A stretch of DNA of 64,000 nucleotides. Origin: Hymenobacter sublimis. GTDB lineage: Bacteria > Bacteroidota > Bacteroidia > Cytophagales > Hymenobacteraceae. The notes beneath the pieces were generated by a model. That model did not search any database. It was not told where the DNA came from and worked only from the letters and a program-made list of their open reading frames with translations. Both the position numbers and the translations under genes were made by a program. Shown in pieces: positions 15,506 through 23,910 of the stretch; the first letter of the stretch is position 1, and every line of letters begins with the position of its first letter. The stretch spans positions 929,501 to 993,500 of the forward strand of contig NZ_CP095848.1 of assembly GCF_023101345.1 (NCBI RefSeq), in the 5' to 3' direction.

Positions 15506-17743
15506 ATGGAAATCAAATGGGCGCCCAACGCCTTCGTACGGCTAACCCTGCCCTTAATGGCGGGTATTCTAACCTACTTATACTGGGGCGAAACCCTGCC
15601 GGAGCTGCTGCCCTTTGTGGGGTTGCTGGTGGTATTGTTCGGGGTAGTACAAGCGTGGGCCACCCGCCAGAGAGGGGCTACGGCTACAGATGCCGCCGGC
15701 TTGCTGGCTGTACTGGCCGTGTATGTAGCCGGAGCGGCCCTCACCCAGCAGGCCACAGAAAGCCGGGCCCCCGACCACCTGTACCGATTTGGGAGCGGCA
15801 TAGAGTTTTACCGAGGGGTGGTTGATGACTATACCGTGGTACGGCCCGCTACCTACGCTACCACCGTGCGCGTTTCGGCGGTGCGTGTGGGCGGGCAGTG
15901 GCGCCCGGCCCGCGGGGGCATCCGGGTGAGTGTGCCGCGCGAAGCCGCCGTAACGGCCCCGCAGTACGGCGACGTATGGCTAGTGCGCGGAGCGCCAGCG
16001 CCCAGCAAGCCGCCCCTGAACCCAGGCGAGTTTGACTACCGCCGCTACCTGGAGTACCATCAGGTATACCATCAGCAGTTTATCCATGCCGATCAGTATC
16101 AGCAGATTGCCACCGCTCCGCCGAACTGGTTGCGGGCTATTGCCATGCGCGCCGCCCGGGTGCTGGACGGAGTATTTCGGCAGTACGTGCACGCCAAGCG
16201 GGAATATGCCCTGGCCTCGGCGCTGGTGCTCGGGATTAAAGATGAGGTAGATCAGCAGACCAAGCAAGCCTACGCCAACACTGGCACTACCCACATCATG
16301 GCCGTGTCGGGGTTGCAGGTGGGGCTACTGTTTGGGGCCGTTACGTGGCTGCTGGGCCGGCTACCGGGGCGGCGGGGGCCGTGGTTTCGGTTTGTCGCGG
16401 CTGCGCTCGGCTTGGCTACCATCTGGAGCTACGCGTTTCTGACGGGGCTATCGGCGTCGGTGCTGCGGGCGGCGGTTATGTTTTCCTTCCTAATTCTGGG
16501 GCGAGCCAGCGGCCGGCAAACGTCCATGTACAATCTGCTGGCCGTGGCAGCTTTCTGCCTGTTGTGCTATGACCCCTACTTGCTGTGCGACGTTGGCTTT
16601 CAGCTTTCGTTTCTGGCCGTGCTCAGCATTGTGTACCTGCAGCCGCGTATCGGTCGGGTACTGCACCCCAAGGCCTTTTTCCTCGGAAAGCAGCGGCCCT
16701 GGCAGCCAACAGTCGTGCGGAAAGGCTGGAAGTGGCTGGGCGTGGGGCTGGAATACGGTTGGCAGGCCACGGCTTTGTCGTTGGCGGCGCAGGTGGCCAC
16801 GTTGCCGCTGGGGCTGTTCTATTTTCACCAATTTCCGCTCAGCTTTTTGGCCTCCAATCTGGTGGCCGTGCCTATTTCAAGCGGGGCCGTGTACGTGGGC
16901 TTGGTGCTGCTGGCGCTGAAAGGGGTTGTGGCCCTGGTAGGGGTAGGCTCAGGGCAGGCCGCGGCCGTGCTGGACTGGCTGCCGCGGCTAGTGGCGGTGG
17001 TGTTTGAAAAGATGATCTGGCTTTTCAACGAGTACATTTTCGGCATTGGCCGTTTGCTGCCGGGCGCTTTGATTTCGGGTATTCACGTGACGGCCCCGCA
17101 GGCGTGGCTAATGTTTGCCATCATCCTAGCTGCGCTGGTTTTCCTTCAGTTGCGCCGCCTGCCTTGGCTGGGCGTGGCCTGCACCCTGCTTGGGGTGCTG
17201 GAAAGCAGCCGGGTGTGGGCCGCCTACCAGCTGGCACCCGATGCGCGCCTGATTGTGTACAGCATTCCGCGCCGCTCGGTAGTGGGTTTCTGGCAGGGCG
17301 CAGCCGCCGAGGTAGTAACCCTCGACTCGGTGCCGCTTACGGAAACGGAGCGCACCTACCGCATTGTGCCCGGCAGCATTCAGCGCGAGGCCCAACAGGT
17401 ACACCACCGCCCCGGGTGGCAAGGGTGCCCCGTACCCGCACGGGTGTTGGAGCCGGGCCTAACCCTGACGGCCTGGCGTGGGGTGCAAGTGGCCTTCGTA
17501 AGTGGCCGCCTCAGTGAAGCCCGAGCGCCCCTGCCGGGGCTGGAGGCCATTGTGCTCCGCCGTAATGCCCGCGTAACGCCTGCTACCCTGGCCAGTATAT
17601 TCGGAACGGCCGCGCCAATTATATTCGATTCCTCGTGCAAAAGTTGGTACGTGGCTCAGCAAGATTCAATGCTGCATCGTGCTGGTTTTCAGACTTATGA
17701 TGTAACTGCGCGCGGTGCGTTTACCGTTCGGGTCCGGGACTAG
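15506..17743 (+). CDS. ComEC/Rec2 family competence membrane protein
   Basis: About 745 residues from ATG 15506 (MEIKWAPNAFVRL). The frame also has an ATG at 15401, but that lies in the terminator stem. An N-terminal DUF4131-like region with three membrane spans and a soluble OB-like part (to ~250) is followed by the Competence domain (YALASALVLGIKDEVDQQ, AVSGLQVGLLFG) with about eight membrane segments to ~600. The C-terminal ~150 residues are soluble. They occupy the place of the beta-lactamase-like nuclease but show no HxHxDH motif. ComEC forms the inner-membrane channel for incoming single-stranded DNA. No other competence gene is nearby. Confidence 0.9.
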   Translation: MEIKWAPNAFVRLTLPLMAGILTYLYWGETLPELLPFVGLLVVLFGVVQAWATRQRGATATDAAGLLAVLAVYVAGAALTQQATESRAPDHLYRFGSGIEFYRGVVDDYTVVRPATYATTVRVSAVRVGGQWRPARGGIRVSVPREAAVTAPQYGDVWLVRGAPAPSKPPLNPGEFDYRRYLEYHQVYHQQFIHADQYQQIATAPPNWLRAIAMRAARVLDGVFRQYVHAKREYALASALVLGIKDEVDQQTKQAYANTGTTHIMAVSGLQVGLLFGAVTWLLGRLPGRRGPWFRFVAAALGLATIWSYAFLTGLSASVLRAAVMFSFLILGRASGRQTSMYNLLAVAAFCLLCYDPYLLCDVGFQLSFLAVLSIVYLQPRIGRVLHPKAFFLGKQRPWQPTVVRKGWKWLGVGLEYGWQATALSLAAQVATLPLGLFYFHQFPLSFLASNLVAVPISSGAVYVGLVLLALKGVVALVGVGSGQAAAVLDWLPRLVAVVFEKMIWLFNEYIFGIGRLLPGALISGIHVTAPQAWLMFAIILAALVFLQLRRLPWLGVACTLLGVLESSRVWAAYQLAPDARLIVYSIPRRSVVGFWQGAAAEVVTLDSVPLTETERTYRIVPGSIQREAQQVHHRPGWQGCPVPARVLEPGLTLTAWRGVQVAFVSGRLSEARAPLPGLEAIVLRRNARVTPATLASIFGTAAPIIFDSSCKSWYVAQQDSMLHRAGFQTYDVTARGAFTVRVRD

Positions 17744-17919
17744 GTGGGGGCAGCTGCCAGGTAGGCCGCAACTTGTGGGGTGCTCCTTGCGCTATAGCAT
17801 GTATTCGTAGCAGCATTTTCGCTACGTTTGGTCCTGGCGTCTTTACTCTCTTGGTTCTGCTAGTAAGCCCTGGCAGCCTGCCTCAGTTTTCTTCTCACTG
17901 CTCTGCAACGTCCCTGAAT

Positions 17920-18732
17920 ATGGAAAATATGCCCACTCAGGAATTGGAAGACCTGCGCTTTATTCGGTACGAAGCTCAGGATTCCATTGGCTACATCACG
18001 CTCAACCGTCCGGAAAAGCGCAATGCCCTCAGCGCCGACATGGTTACGGAGCTCAAGCAGGCCTTTGAGTTTGCCGAGGACGACGAAGCCTGCAAGGTCA
18101 TTGTGCTGCGGGCGGAAGGCGACGTATTCTGCGCCGGGGCCGACTTGGCTTACATTCAGGAGCTGCAAGGTTTCGGCTACACCGACAACCTGGCCGACTC
18201 TACCCACCTCATGCAGCTATTCCACCAGATGTACACCCTCAAAAAGGTGATAATCGGGCAGGTGCAGGGTCACGCTTTGGCTGGGGGCTGCGGGCTGGCT
18301 ACCATCTGCGACTTTGCTTTTACCGTACCCGAAGCGAAGTTTGGCTACACCGAGGTGAAAATCGGCTTTCTGCCCGCCATTGTAAGCGTGTTTCTGCTAC
18401 GCAAAATAGGGGAGGCTCGCACCAAGCAACTCCTGCTCACCGGCGACGTCATCACGGCCCAGGTAGCCCTAGAGTTTGGCCTGGTCAACTTCCTGGTACC
18501 CAAAGCAGAGCTAGCCGATAACGTCTACCGTTTTGCCCGTCGCTTGTGCGTTGAGAATTCAACCCAGAGCATGGAAACTACCAAGGAAATGCTGGCCCGC
18601 ATTCCGGAAATGCCCCTGGAAGACAGCCTCCGTTACGCCGCCCGCCTGAACGCCGAGGCCCGCGGCTCCGACGACTGCCGCCGCGGCATTGCCGCCTTTC
18701 TAGCCAAAGAAAAAATCAGTTGGGATAATTAA
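17920..18732 (+). CDS. Enoyl-CoA hydratase/isomerase family protein
   Basis: About 270 residues from ATG 17920. The crotonase fold is visible in IGYITLNRPEKRNALSADMV, the oxyanion-hole stretch EGDVFCAGADLAYIQE, HALAGGCGLATICDF and FGYTEVKIGFLPAIVSVFL, where the glutamates of EVKIGF correspond to the catalytic region of hydratases. It probably hydrates a 2-enoyl-CoA in fatty acid or branched-chain amino acid breakdown (methylglutaconyl-CoA hydratase-like). The exact substrate cannot be read from sequence. A hairpin terminator at 18770 separates it from crtZ. Confidence 0.9.
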   Translation: MENMPTQELEDLRFIRYEAQDSIGYITLNRPEKRNALSADMVTELKQAFEFAEDDEACKVIVLRAEGDVFCAGADLAYIQELQGFGYTDNLADSTHLMQLFHQMYTLKKVIIGQVQGHALAGGCGLATICDFAFTVPEAKFGYTEVKIGFLPAIVSVFLLRKIGEARTKQLLLTGDVITAQVALEFGLVNFLVPKAELADNVYRFARRLCVENSTQSMETTKEMLARIPEMPLEDSLRYAARLNAEARGSDDCRRGIAAFLAKEKISWDN

Positions 18733-18769
18733 AGCCCTGCCGGTTACTACCCCCATGCTACCTAACCAT

Positions 18770-18805
18770 ACCAGCTGCGCCCGTGGGCGCGGCTGGTGCT
18801 GTTTT
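18770..18805 (+). terminator. Rho-independent terminator
   Basis: ACCAGCTGCGCCC (18770-18782) pairs with GGGCGCGGCTGGT (18785-18797) with one wobble, followed by GCTGTTTT. It separates the enoyl-CoA hydratase gene from the carotenoid genes. Confidence 0.75.
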
Positions 18806-18915
18806 CGGGGAACCAGTTTTTTCCGGCGGCGGCAAACCAGCAGAGTCAGGGAAGAGTAGTAACTTTCTTCTTTCTAGTTTTTCAAACTTCTCAACATCCC
18901 GGCGGTTTGAGCCCT

Positions 18916-19416
18916 ATGACAACGCTGGCAGCCGTAGCCGTCACGACGGCTACCTTTTTAGGAATGGAATTCGTTGCGTGGTTCATGCACCGCTTTGTGC
19001 TGCATGGGCCGCTCTGGTTTTTGCACCGCTCCCACCACGTGCGCCACCCGCACCGGTTTGAGCGCAACGACTTCTTTTTTCTTTTTTACGGTTCCCTCTC
19101 CATGCTGCTGATTATCTACGGCTCCGATGCCAAGGATTTTCGCTTTTGGATGGGGGTAGGTATTGCAGCATACGGCACCCTGTACTTTTTCGTGCACGAT
19201 GTGCTCATCCACGGGCGGCTGCGGTTCTGGCGCAAATCGCGCAATACCTACCTGCGGGCCCTGAACATGGCCCACAAAATTCATCATAAAACCACGGGCC
19301 GCACTGGCTCCGAGGAGTTTGGTCTGCTGTGGGTGTCGCCGAAATATTTTGCTTTGGCCCTGCGCAAGCCAGCTCCCACGCGGGTGCTGCGGCAGCGGCC
19401 CGACGCGGCGGTCTAA
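18916..19416 (+). CDS. crtZ: Beta-carotene hydroxylase (CrtZ, fatty acid hydroxylase superfamily)
   Basis: About 166 residues from ATG 18916, normal for CrtZ. Four histidine clusters for the di-iron centre are visible: HRFVLHG, HRSHHVRH, HDVLIHGRL and the C-terminal HKIHH. They lie among about four membrane segments. The enzyme adds 3- and 3'-hydroxyl groups to the beta-rings of carotenoids (zeaxanthin-type products) at the cytoplasmic membrane. The regulator gene begins only 28 bases after its stop, consistent with co-transcription. Together with crtW further right it predicts hydroxy-keto carotenoids. Confidence 0.9.
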   Translation: MTTLAAVAVTTATFLGMEFVAWFMHRFVLHGPLWFLHRSHHVRHPHRFERNDFFFLFYGSLSMLLIIYGSDAKDFRFWMGVGIAAYGTLYFFVHDVLIHGRLRFWRKSRNTYLRALNMAHKIHHKTTGRTGSEEFGLLWVSPKYFALALRKPAPTRVLRQRPDAAV

Positions 19417-19444
19417 ATAATTAGTTGAGAGGGAGAACCGTACC

Positions 19445-20371
19445 GTGGCACATTTTTCAATCAGCGACCTAGAGCAGCTATCCGGCGTCAAGGCGCACAC
19501 CATCCGCATTTGGGAGCAGCGCTACGGCATTCTGCGGCCGGTGCGTACCGCTACCAATATTCGCACGTACTGCGACGACGACCTACGGCGCCTGCTTAAT
19601 GTTGCCACGTTATGCAACCGGGGCTACCGCATTTCGCAGGTGGCCAAAATGACGGAGCCGGAGCTGGCCAAGGCCGTTATTTCCTGCGACGACGCCTCGC
19701 ACAATTACTGTCAGCAAGTAAATGGGCTGCTGGCGGCCATGCTGGAAATGAACGAGCTTCAACTCACCCGGCTACTTAATGAGGCTATTAAGCGCAGTGG
19801 CTTCGAGCAGGCCATTTTGCACGTCGCCTATCCCTTTCTGCAGCGCATTGGCGTGATGTGGCAAACGGGCACAGTAAATCCGGCCCAGGAGCACTTGGTA
19901 ACCAACTTGTTGCGCCAGAAGCTGCTGGCGGCTACCGACGGGCTAGCGCCCGTGCAGCCAGCTGCCGCGCGGCGGTGGATACTGTTTCTGCCGGAAGGGG
20001 AAATGCACGAGCTGGCCCTGTTGTTCATGAACTATATCCTGCGGGCCCGAGGGCACCACGTGTTATATCTGGGGCAAAACTTGCCCGTGCAGGAACTCAA
20101 GGCTGTGTGTAACTCCTACCAGCCGTACGCAGCCCTCACGGTGCTGACCGCCGTGCCGGAACGAGATGAGGTACAGGATTTTGTGAATGAGCTAAGCCAA
20201 ACCTGCCCAGATATTACCCTATTTCTGTACGGCCCGTTGGCGCAGCTGCCCTTCCATATGCCAACGAATGCCGTGCGGCTGCGCCTAATCACTGATTTCA
20301 TGGCGCTGGCCGAAGGAATATGTGCCTGCGCCTGCGACAAAGAGGTGCAGCTACCCGTTCAGGCTTCATAA
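19445..20371 (+). CDS. MerR-family regulator with B12-binding domain (CarH/LitR-like photoreceptor candidate)
   Basis: 308 residues from a GTG start. The N-terminal MerR winged helix (FSISDLEQLSGVKAHTIRIW, then EQRYGI and RTYCDDDLRRLL) is followed by a helical cap carrying the CarH-type W-x9-EH motif (W139, E149, H150) and a Rossmann-like cobalamin domain with E186-M-H188 and LYLGQNLP (208-214). H188 fits the lower axial ligand of cobalt. The usual glycine of E-x-H-x-x-G is alanine (A191). CarH proteins repress carotenoid genes in the dark as adenosylcobalamin-bound tetramers and release DNA in light. Position between crtZ and an ECF sigma gene supports that role, but light control here is inference. 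Confidence 0.85.
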   Translation: MAHFSISDLEQLSGVKAHTIRIWEQRYGILRPVRTATNIRTYCDDDLRRLLNVATLCNRGYRISQVAKMTEPELAKAVISCDDASHNYCQQVNGLLAAMLEMNELQLTRLLNEAIKRSGFEQAILHVAYPFLQRIGVMWQTGTVNPAQEHLVTNLLRQKLLAATDGLAPVQPAAARRWILFLPEGEMHELALLFMNYILRARGHHVLYLGQNLPVQELKAVCNSYQPYAALTVLTAVPERDEVQDFVNELSQTCPDITLFLYGPLAQLPFHMPTNAVRLRLITDFMALAEGICACACDKEVQLPVQAS

Positions 20372-20403
20372 AAGCATAACGTACACTTGTTCAACAAAGC
20401 CGT

Positions 20404-20445
20404 CGCCCGGCCGTAGGAATAGCATCTGGCGGCCGGGCGTTTTTC
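20404..20445 (+). terminator. Rho-independent terminator
   Basis: The perfect 10-bp GC stem is CGCCCGGCCG (20404-20413) with its complement at 20430-20439. A 16-base loop and TTTTT follow. It ends the crtZ-regulator unit. Confidence 0.85.
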
Positions 20446-20506
20446 GTAGGTTTTAAGAGGAGAGCCGGGTAGAGAAAATCTCAAGGTTAACGGAAATAAT
20501 TTCGAC

Positions 20507-20521
20507 TATAATATATTTATA
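20507..20521. promoter_or_regulatory. AT-rich dyad upstream of the sigma factor
   Basis: TATAA-TATAT-TTATA is a dyad of two complementary 5-base arms in an AT-rich stretch between the preceding terminator and the sigma gene. It could be a regulator or polymerase contact site. AT-rich dyads arise easily by chance, so the call is weak. Confidence 0.3.
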
Positions 20522-20620
20522 ATCAATATGTTGTAGTTTGAATTAAGCGTTTTTGCAGCAGAGCCGAGGTAGCAGGAAAAATAAATCTATGTAGGTACGG
20601 ACTACTTTCCGATCCACTCG

Positions 20621-20628
20621 TATATTTG
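20621..20628 (+). promoter_or_regulatory. Putative Bacteroidota -7 promoter element before the sigma gene
   Basis: TATATTTG fits the TAnnTTTG element used by the principal sigma factor of Bacteroidota and lies 32 bases before the sigma-factor ATG. No clear -33 TTTG/TTG partner is visible, which may mean dependence on an alternative sigma or an activator. Confidence 0.4.
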
Positions 20629-20659
20629 TTTAACTTTTTGCCACGAAAAGCTAAACAGT

Positions 20660-21175
20660 ATGACCTCTTTGGAATTCACCAACCAAGTACAGAAGATTTC
20701 TTACTCTCTAAAGCCCGTGGCGATGAACCTGACCCGCGACGCCGATGATGCCAAAGACCTAGTGCAGGAAACTTTGCTCAAAGCGCTGCTGAACAAGGAC
20801 AAGTTCAAAGCGGGCACCAACTTGAAGGCCTGGTTGTACACCATCATGCGCAACACCTTCATCAACAACTACAACAAGATTACCAAGCGCAATAGCAATA
20901 TTGACAGCACAGAGTACTTCCAGTACTTTAATACCGACGAAAACTACATTACGCACAACGGAGCCACCTCCGATTTCGTAGTGACAGATATCAACGAAGC
21001 TATTGCCGGTCTTTCCGCCGATTACCGGACTCCGTTCATGATGTATTACATCGGTTACAAGTACCTGGAAATTGCGGAAAAGCTGCAGATTCCGATTGGA
21101 ACCGTTAAAAACCGTATTCACATCGCCCGCAAAGAACTAAAGCAGGCGTTGAAGACATACGCCCCCGGCGTGTAG
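20660..21175 (+). CDS. ECF-type RNA polymerase sigma factor (carotenoid cluster)
   Basis: 171 residues. Region 2 is seen in DADDAKDLVQETLLKALLNK and FKAGTNLKAWLYTIMRNTFINNY. Region 4 with its helix-turn-helix is seen in LSADYRTPFMMYYIGYKYLEIAEKLQIPIGTVKNRIHIARKELKQ. The linker is short, as in ECF sigma factors. No anti-sigma gene follows. Placement between a B12-binding MerR regulator and crtI resembles the LitR-LitS and CarQ arrangements, where an ECF sigma drives light-induced carotenoid genes. Direct control of crtI/crtB here is inferred from context. The start ATG is clear. Confidence 0.92.
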   Translation: MTSLEFTNQVQKISYSLKPVAMNLTRDADDAKDLVQETLLKALLNKDKFKAGTNLKAWLYTIMRNTFINNYNKITKRNSNIDSTEYFQYFNTDENYITHNGATSDFVVTDINEAIAGLSADYRTPFMMYYIGYKYLEIAEKLQIPIGTVKNRIHIARKELKQALKTYAPGV

Positions 21176-21214
21176 GGAATAGGGAGAGAGTACAGACCCG
21201 CCCCGGGCGTATCG

Positions 21215-21268
21215 CGGGCCGCGGACGACGTTAGCTTTTGGCGGCGTGGTTCGCGGCCCGTCTGTTTT
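21215..21268 (+). terminator. Possible terminator after the sigma gene
   Basis: CGGGCCGCG (21215-21223) pairs with CGCGGCCCG (21252-21260), followed by TCTGTTTT. The loop is long (28 bases), so the structure may be partial or regulatory. Confidence 0.5.
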
Positions 21269-21378
21269 ATGGCCACTCGCTGAAACATCAGCCTCGCTCG
21301 GCAGTATGTACCTTGGGGCGCCGCTTGGTGCCGCCTGCCTTGTTATCCTCGCGCTTCACCCTACCCAACTCTGCTCAT

Positions 21379-22875
21379 TTGACTACTGCTACTTCCACCA
21401 AACACGTTCTTGTTATTGGGGCGGGCTTTGCCGGGCTGGCCGCGGCTACTTCCTTGGCCCAGCGCGGCTACCAGGTTACCCTGCTGGAAAAAAATGAGGG
21501 ACCGGGCGGCCGGGCGCGCGTGTTTCAGGCCCAGGGTTTCACCTTTGATATGGGGCCTAGCTGGTACTGGATGCCCGATATTTTTGAGCAGTACTTTGCC
21601 CGCTTCGGCAAAAAAGTGTCTGATTACTACCAACTCGTGCGCCTGGACCCTTCCTATCAGGTCATCTTCAAGGGGGCGGAGGCCGTGGACATTCCTGCCC
21701 TGATGCCGGAGTTGCGGGCCTTATTTGAACGCTACGAACCGGGTAGCGGGGCCCGCCTGGATGAGTTTCTGCGGCAGGCAGCGTACAAGTACGAGGTTGG
21801 CATTGGCAAATTCGTGCACATGCCCGGCCGTTCCCTGCTGGAATTCATGGACCCGCGCCTAGCAGTGGACGCCATGCGCCTGGACCTGCTGCAAAGCATG
21901 CACAAGCACGTGCGCAAGTTTTTTAAAGACCCGCGCCTACTGGAGTTGGTAGAATTTCCGGTGCTATTCCTGGGGGCTACCTCCGAAAATACCCCCGCCC
22001 TGTACTCGCTCATGAATTATGCCGACTTGGCCCTGGGCACCTGGTACCCTTTGGGCGGCATGCACAAAATTGTGGAAGGCATGGTGCAACTGGCCCAGGA
22101 GCAGGGCGTCAGCATCGAGTACAACGTGCCGGTGCAGCAAATTGTAGTGGAGCGCGGCCGGGCTACTGGCGTGCAAACCGCCACCGGTTTCCGCCCGGCT
22201 GATGTGGTAGTAGCCGGCGCCGACTACCACCACGCCGAGCAGCACCTGCTAGCCCCTGAGTGGCGCCACTACGACGAAAAGTACTGGGACTCGCGCACGA
22301 TGGCTCCGTCCTCGTTGCTGTTTTATGTGGGCGTAAGCAAGCGCCTACCCAAGCTGCGCCACCACAACTTGTTTTTCGACGAGGACTTTAGCCTGCACGC
22401 CGAGGAAATCTACGAGGACCCGAAGTGGCCCAGCCGCCCGCTGTTCTACGTGTCGGCCCCCACGCAAACGGACCCCTCGGTGGCACCAGAGAGCTGCGAG
22501 AACTTGTTTTTACTGATTCCGGTAGCCCCCAACCTGCCCGACCCTGAGGCCACCCGGGAGCATTACTACCACCTGATTATGGAACGCCTGGAGCGCCACT
22601 GCGGCACCAGTATCCGCGACGCGGTGGTGTTTAAGCGCAGCTACGCCCATCAGGATTTTGGGCAGGACTACAATAGCTACAAAGGCAACGCCTACGGCCT
22701 AGCCAACACCCTGCGACAGACGGCTATTCTGAAGCCTGCCCTGAAAAGTAAAAAGGTCAGCAATCTGTATTTTACGGGCCAGCTTACGGTGCCGGGCCCG
22801 GGAGTGCCGCCCTCCCTAATTTCGGGTCAGGTGGTGGCTAAGGAAGTGGAGAAAGAGTTTTCACTGAGGAAGTGA
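21379..22875 (+). CDS. crtI: Phytoene desaturase (CrtI family)
   Basis: About 498 residues from a TTG at 21379. The only earlier in-frame start candidates belong to a 47-codon stretch with no family character, and the dinucleotide-binding motif VLVIGAGFAGLAAATSLAQRG begins nine residues after the TTG. The C-terminal FAD segment LYFTGQLTVPGPGVPPSLIS and the GNAYGLANTLRQTAILKP stretch are typical of CrtI. The enzyme introduces double bands of desaturation into phytoene to give lycopene or neurosporene, with FAD, at the membrane. crtB follows after 112 bp. The stop codon lies inside a G-rich repeat arm complementary to the crtB leader. Confidence 0.92.
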   Translation: MTTATSTKHVLVIGAGFAGLAAATSLAQRGYQVTLLEKNEGPGGRARVFQAQGFTFDMGPSWYWMPDIFEQYFARFGKKVSDYYQLVRLDPSYQVIFKGAEAVDIPALMPELRALFERYEPGSGARLDEFLRQAAYKYEVGIGKFVHMPGRSLLEFMDPRLAVDAMRLDLLQSMHKHVRKFFKDPRLLELVEFPVLFLGATSENTPALYSLMNYADLALGTWYPLGGMHKIVEGMVQLAQEQGVSIEYNVPVQQIVVERGRATGVQTATGFRPADVVVAGADYHHAEQHLLAPEWRHYDEKYWDSRTMAPSSLLFYVGVSKRLPKLRHHNLFFDEDFSLHAEEIYEDPKWPSRPLFYVSAPTQTDPSVAPESCENLFLLIPVAPNLPDPEATREHYYHLIMERLERHCGTSIRDAVVFKRSYAHQDFGQDYNSYKGNAYGLANTLRQTAILKPALKSKKVSNLYFTGQLTVPGPGVPPSLISGQVVAKEVEKEFSLRK

Positions 22876-22950
22876 GGAATAATTACTAGTCTGTGCGTGT
22901 GGCATAGTAGCTTATTCGGCACTTCTCAGTTGTAAATTCTGAACCTGGCT

Positions 22951-22978
22951 CTTCATTCCTCATTCTTCATTCCTCATC
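22951..22978 (+). repeat. Four 7-bp C/T-rich tandem units before crtB
   Basis: CTTCATT, CCTCATT, CTTCATT and CCTCATC in series form a 14-bp direct repeat with 13 identities. The stretch has no G and ends 9 bases before the TTG start of crtB. It is complementary to the TGAGGAA-type sequence at 22865-22880 spanning the crtI stop. Confidence 0.65.
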
Positions 22979-22987
22979 ATCTCTGCG

Positions 22988-23830
22988 TTGGACCACGTTG
23001 CCCTCTTTACCGAAACCAGCCGGGCGTGTAGCAAGCTGATAACCAAGCGCTACAGTACCTCCTTTACGCTGGGCATTCGTACGCTCGACCGGCGGTTTCA
23101 CTTGCCAGTATACTCCGTGTATGGTTTTGTGCGCTGGGCCGACGAAATCGTGGATACATTTCATGAGCACGATAAAGCGGCGCTGTTTCAGGATTTTAAG
23201 CGTCAGACCTATGAGGCTCTAGACCTGCGCATCAGCCTGAACCCGGTGCTGCACGCCTTTCAGGACGTAGTGCACCAGTACGGCATCGACCGAGAATTTA
23301 TTGAGGCCTTTCTCTACAGCATGGAGATGGACCTCGACGACCGAAGCTACAACCAGTCCTTGTACGAAAAATATATCTACGGCTCGGCGGAGGTAGTAGG
23401 GCTGATGTGCTTGCGCATCTTCTGCGAAGGCGACGAGGCCATGTTTGCCCGCTTACGCGAGTCGGCGCGCCGGCTGGGCTCGGCCTTCCAAAAAATTAAT
23501 TTCCTGCGCGACATTCGCTCTGACTATCAGGAGCGGGGCCGGGTATACTTCCCCGGCGTGCAGTACGAGCGATTCACTGATGACGTGAAACGAACGATTG
23601 AAGCTGATATTCGGGCCGATTTTGAGGCCGGCTACGCCGGCATTGTGCAGCTTCCGCGGGCAGCCCGCATGGGCGTGTATCTAGCCTACGTGTACTATCT
23701 CAAGCTCTTCCACAAGATCCGGCAGTTGCCGGCTGAACGCATCCTTGGCGAGCGGGTGCGCGTACCAAACAACACCAAGCTGCTGCTGCTGCTCGGTTCT
23801 TACTTCCGCTACCAACTGGCGCGGGTGTAG
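22988..23830 (+). CDS. crtB: Phytoene/squalene synthase family protein (CrtB)
   Basis: 280 residues from a TTG start at 22988 (MDHVALFTETSRACSKLI). No in-frame ATG precedes the conserved N-terminus, so TTG is the likely start. The two aspartate-rich metal-binding motifs are visible: DEIVD near residues 52-56 and DIRSD within NFLRDIRSDYQERGRVYFP. It condenses two geranylgeranyl diphosphates to phytoene, the first committed C40 step, using Mg2+. It follows crtI and precedes a small secreted protein whose start lies 80 bases after its stop. Confidence 0.92.
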   Translation: MDHVALFTETSRACSKLITKRYSTSFTLGIRTLDRRFHLPVYSVYGFVRWADEIVDTFHEHDKAALFQDFKRQTYEALDLRISLNPVLHAFQDVVHQYGIDREFIEAFLYSMEMDLDDRSYNQSLYEKYIYGSAEVVGLMCLRIFCEGDEAMFARLRESARRLGSAFQKINFLRDIRSDYQERGRVYFPGVQYERFTDDVKRTIEADIRADFEAGYAGIVQLPRAARMGVYLAYVYYLKLFHKIRQLPAERILGERVRVPNNTKLLLLLGSYFRYQLARV

Positions 23831-23910
23831 GGGCTGCTCCCGTACCTCCGGATGTTATGGGCAACTTTGCAGCGGCTGGCTATTCTGTTGGGCTACTTAC
23901 TCTGCGCCGC

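Noticed and set aside
22951..22978. CRISPR-like or satellite array before crtB
   Set aside because: Units are only 7 bp, directly adjacent without spacers, and no cas genes are present. Better described as a short tandem repeat.
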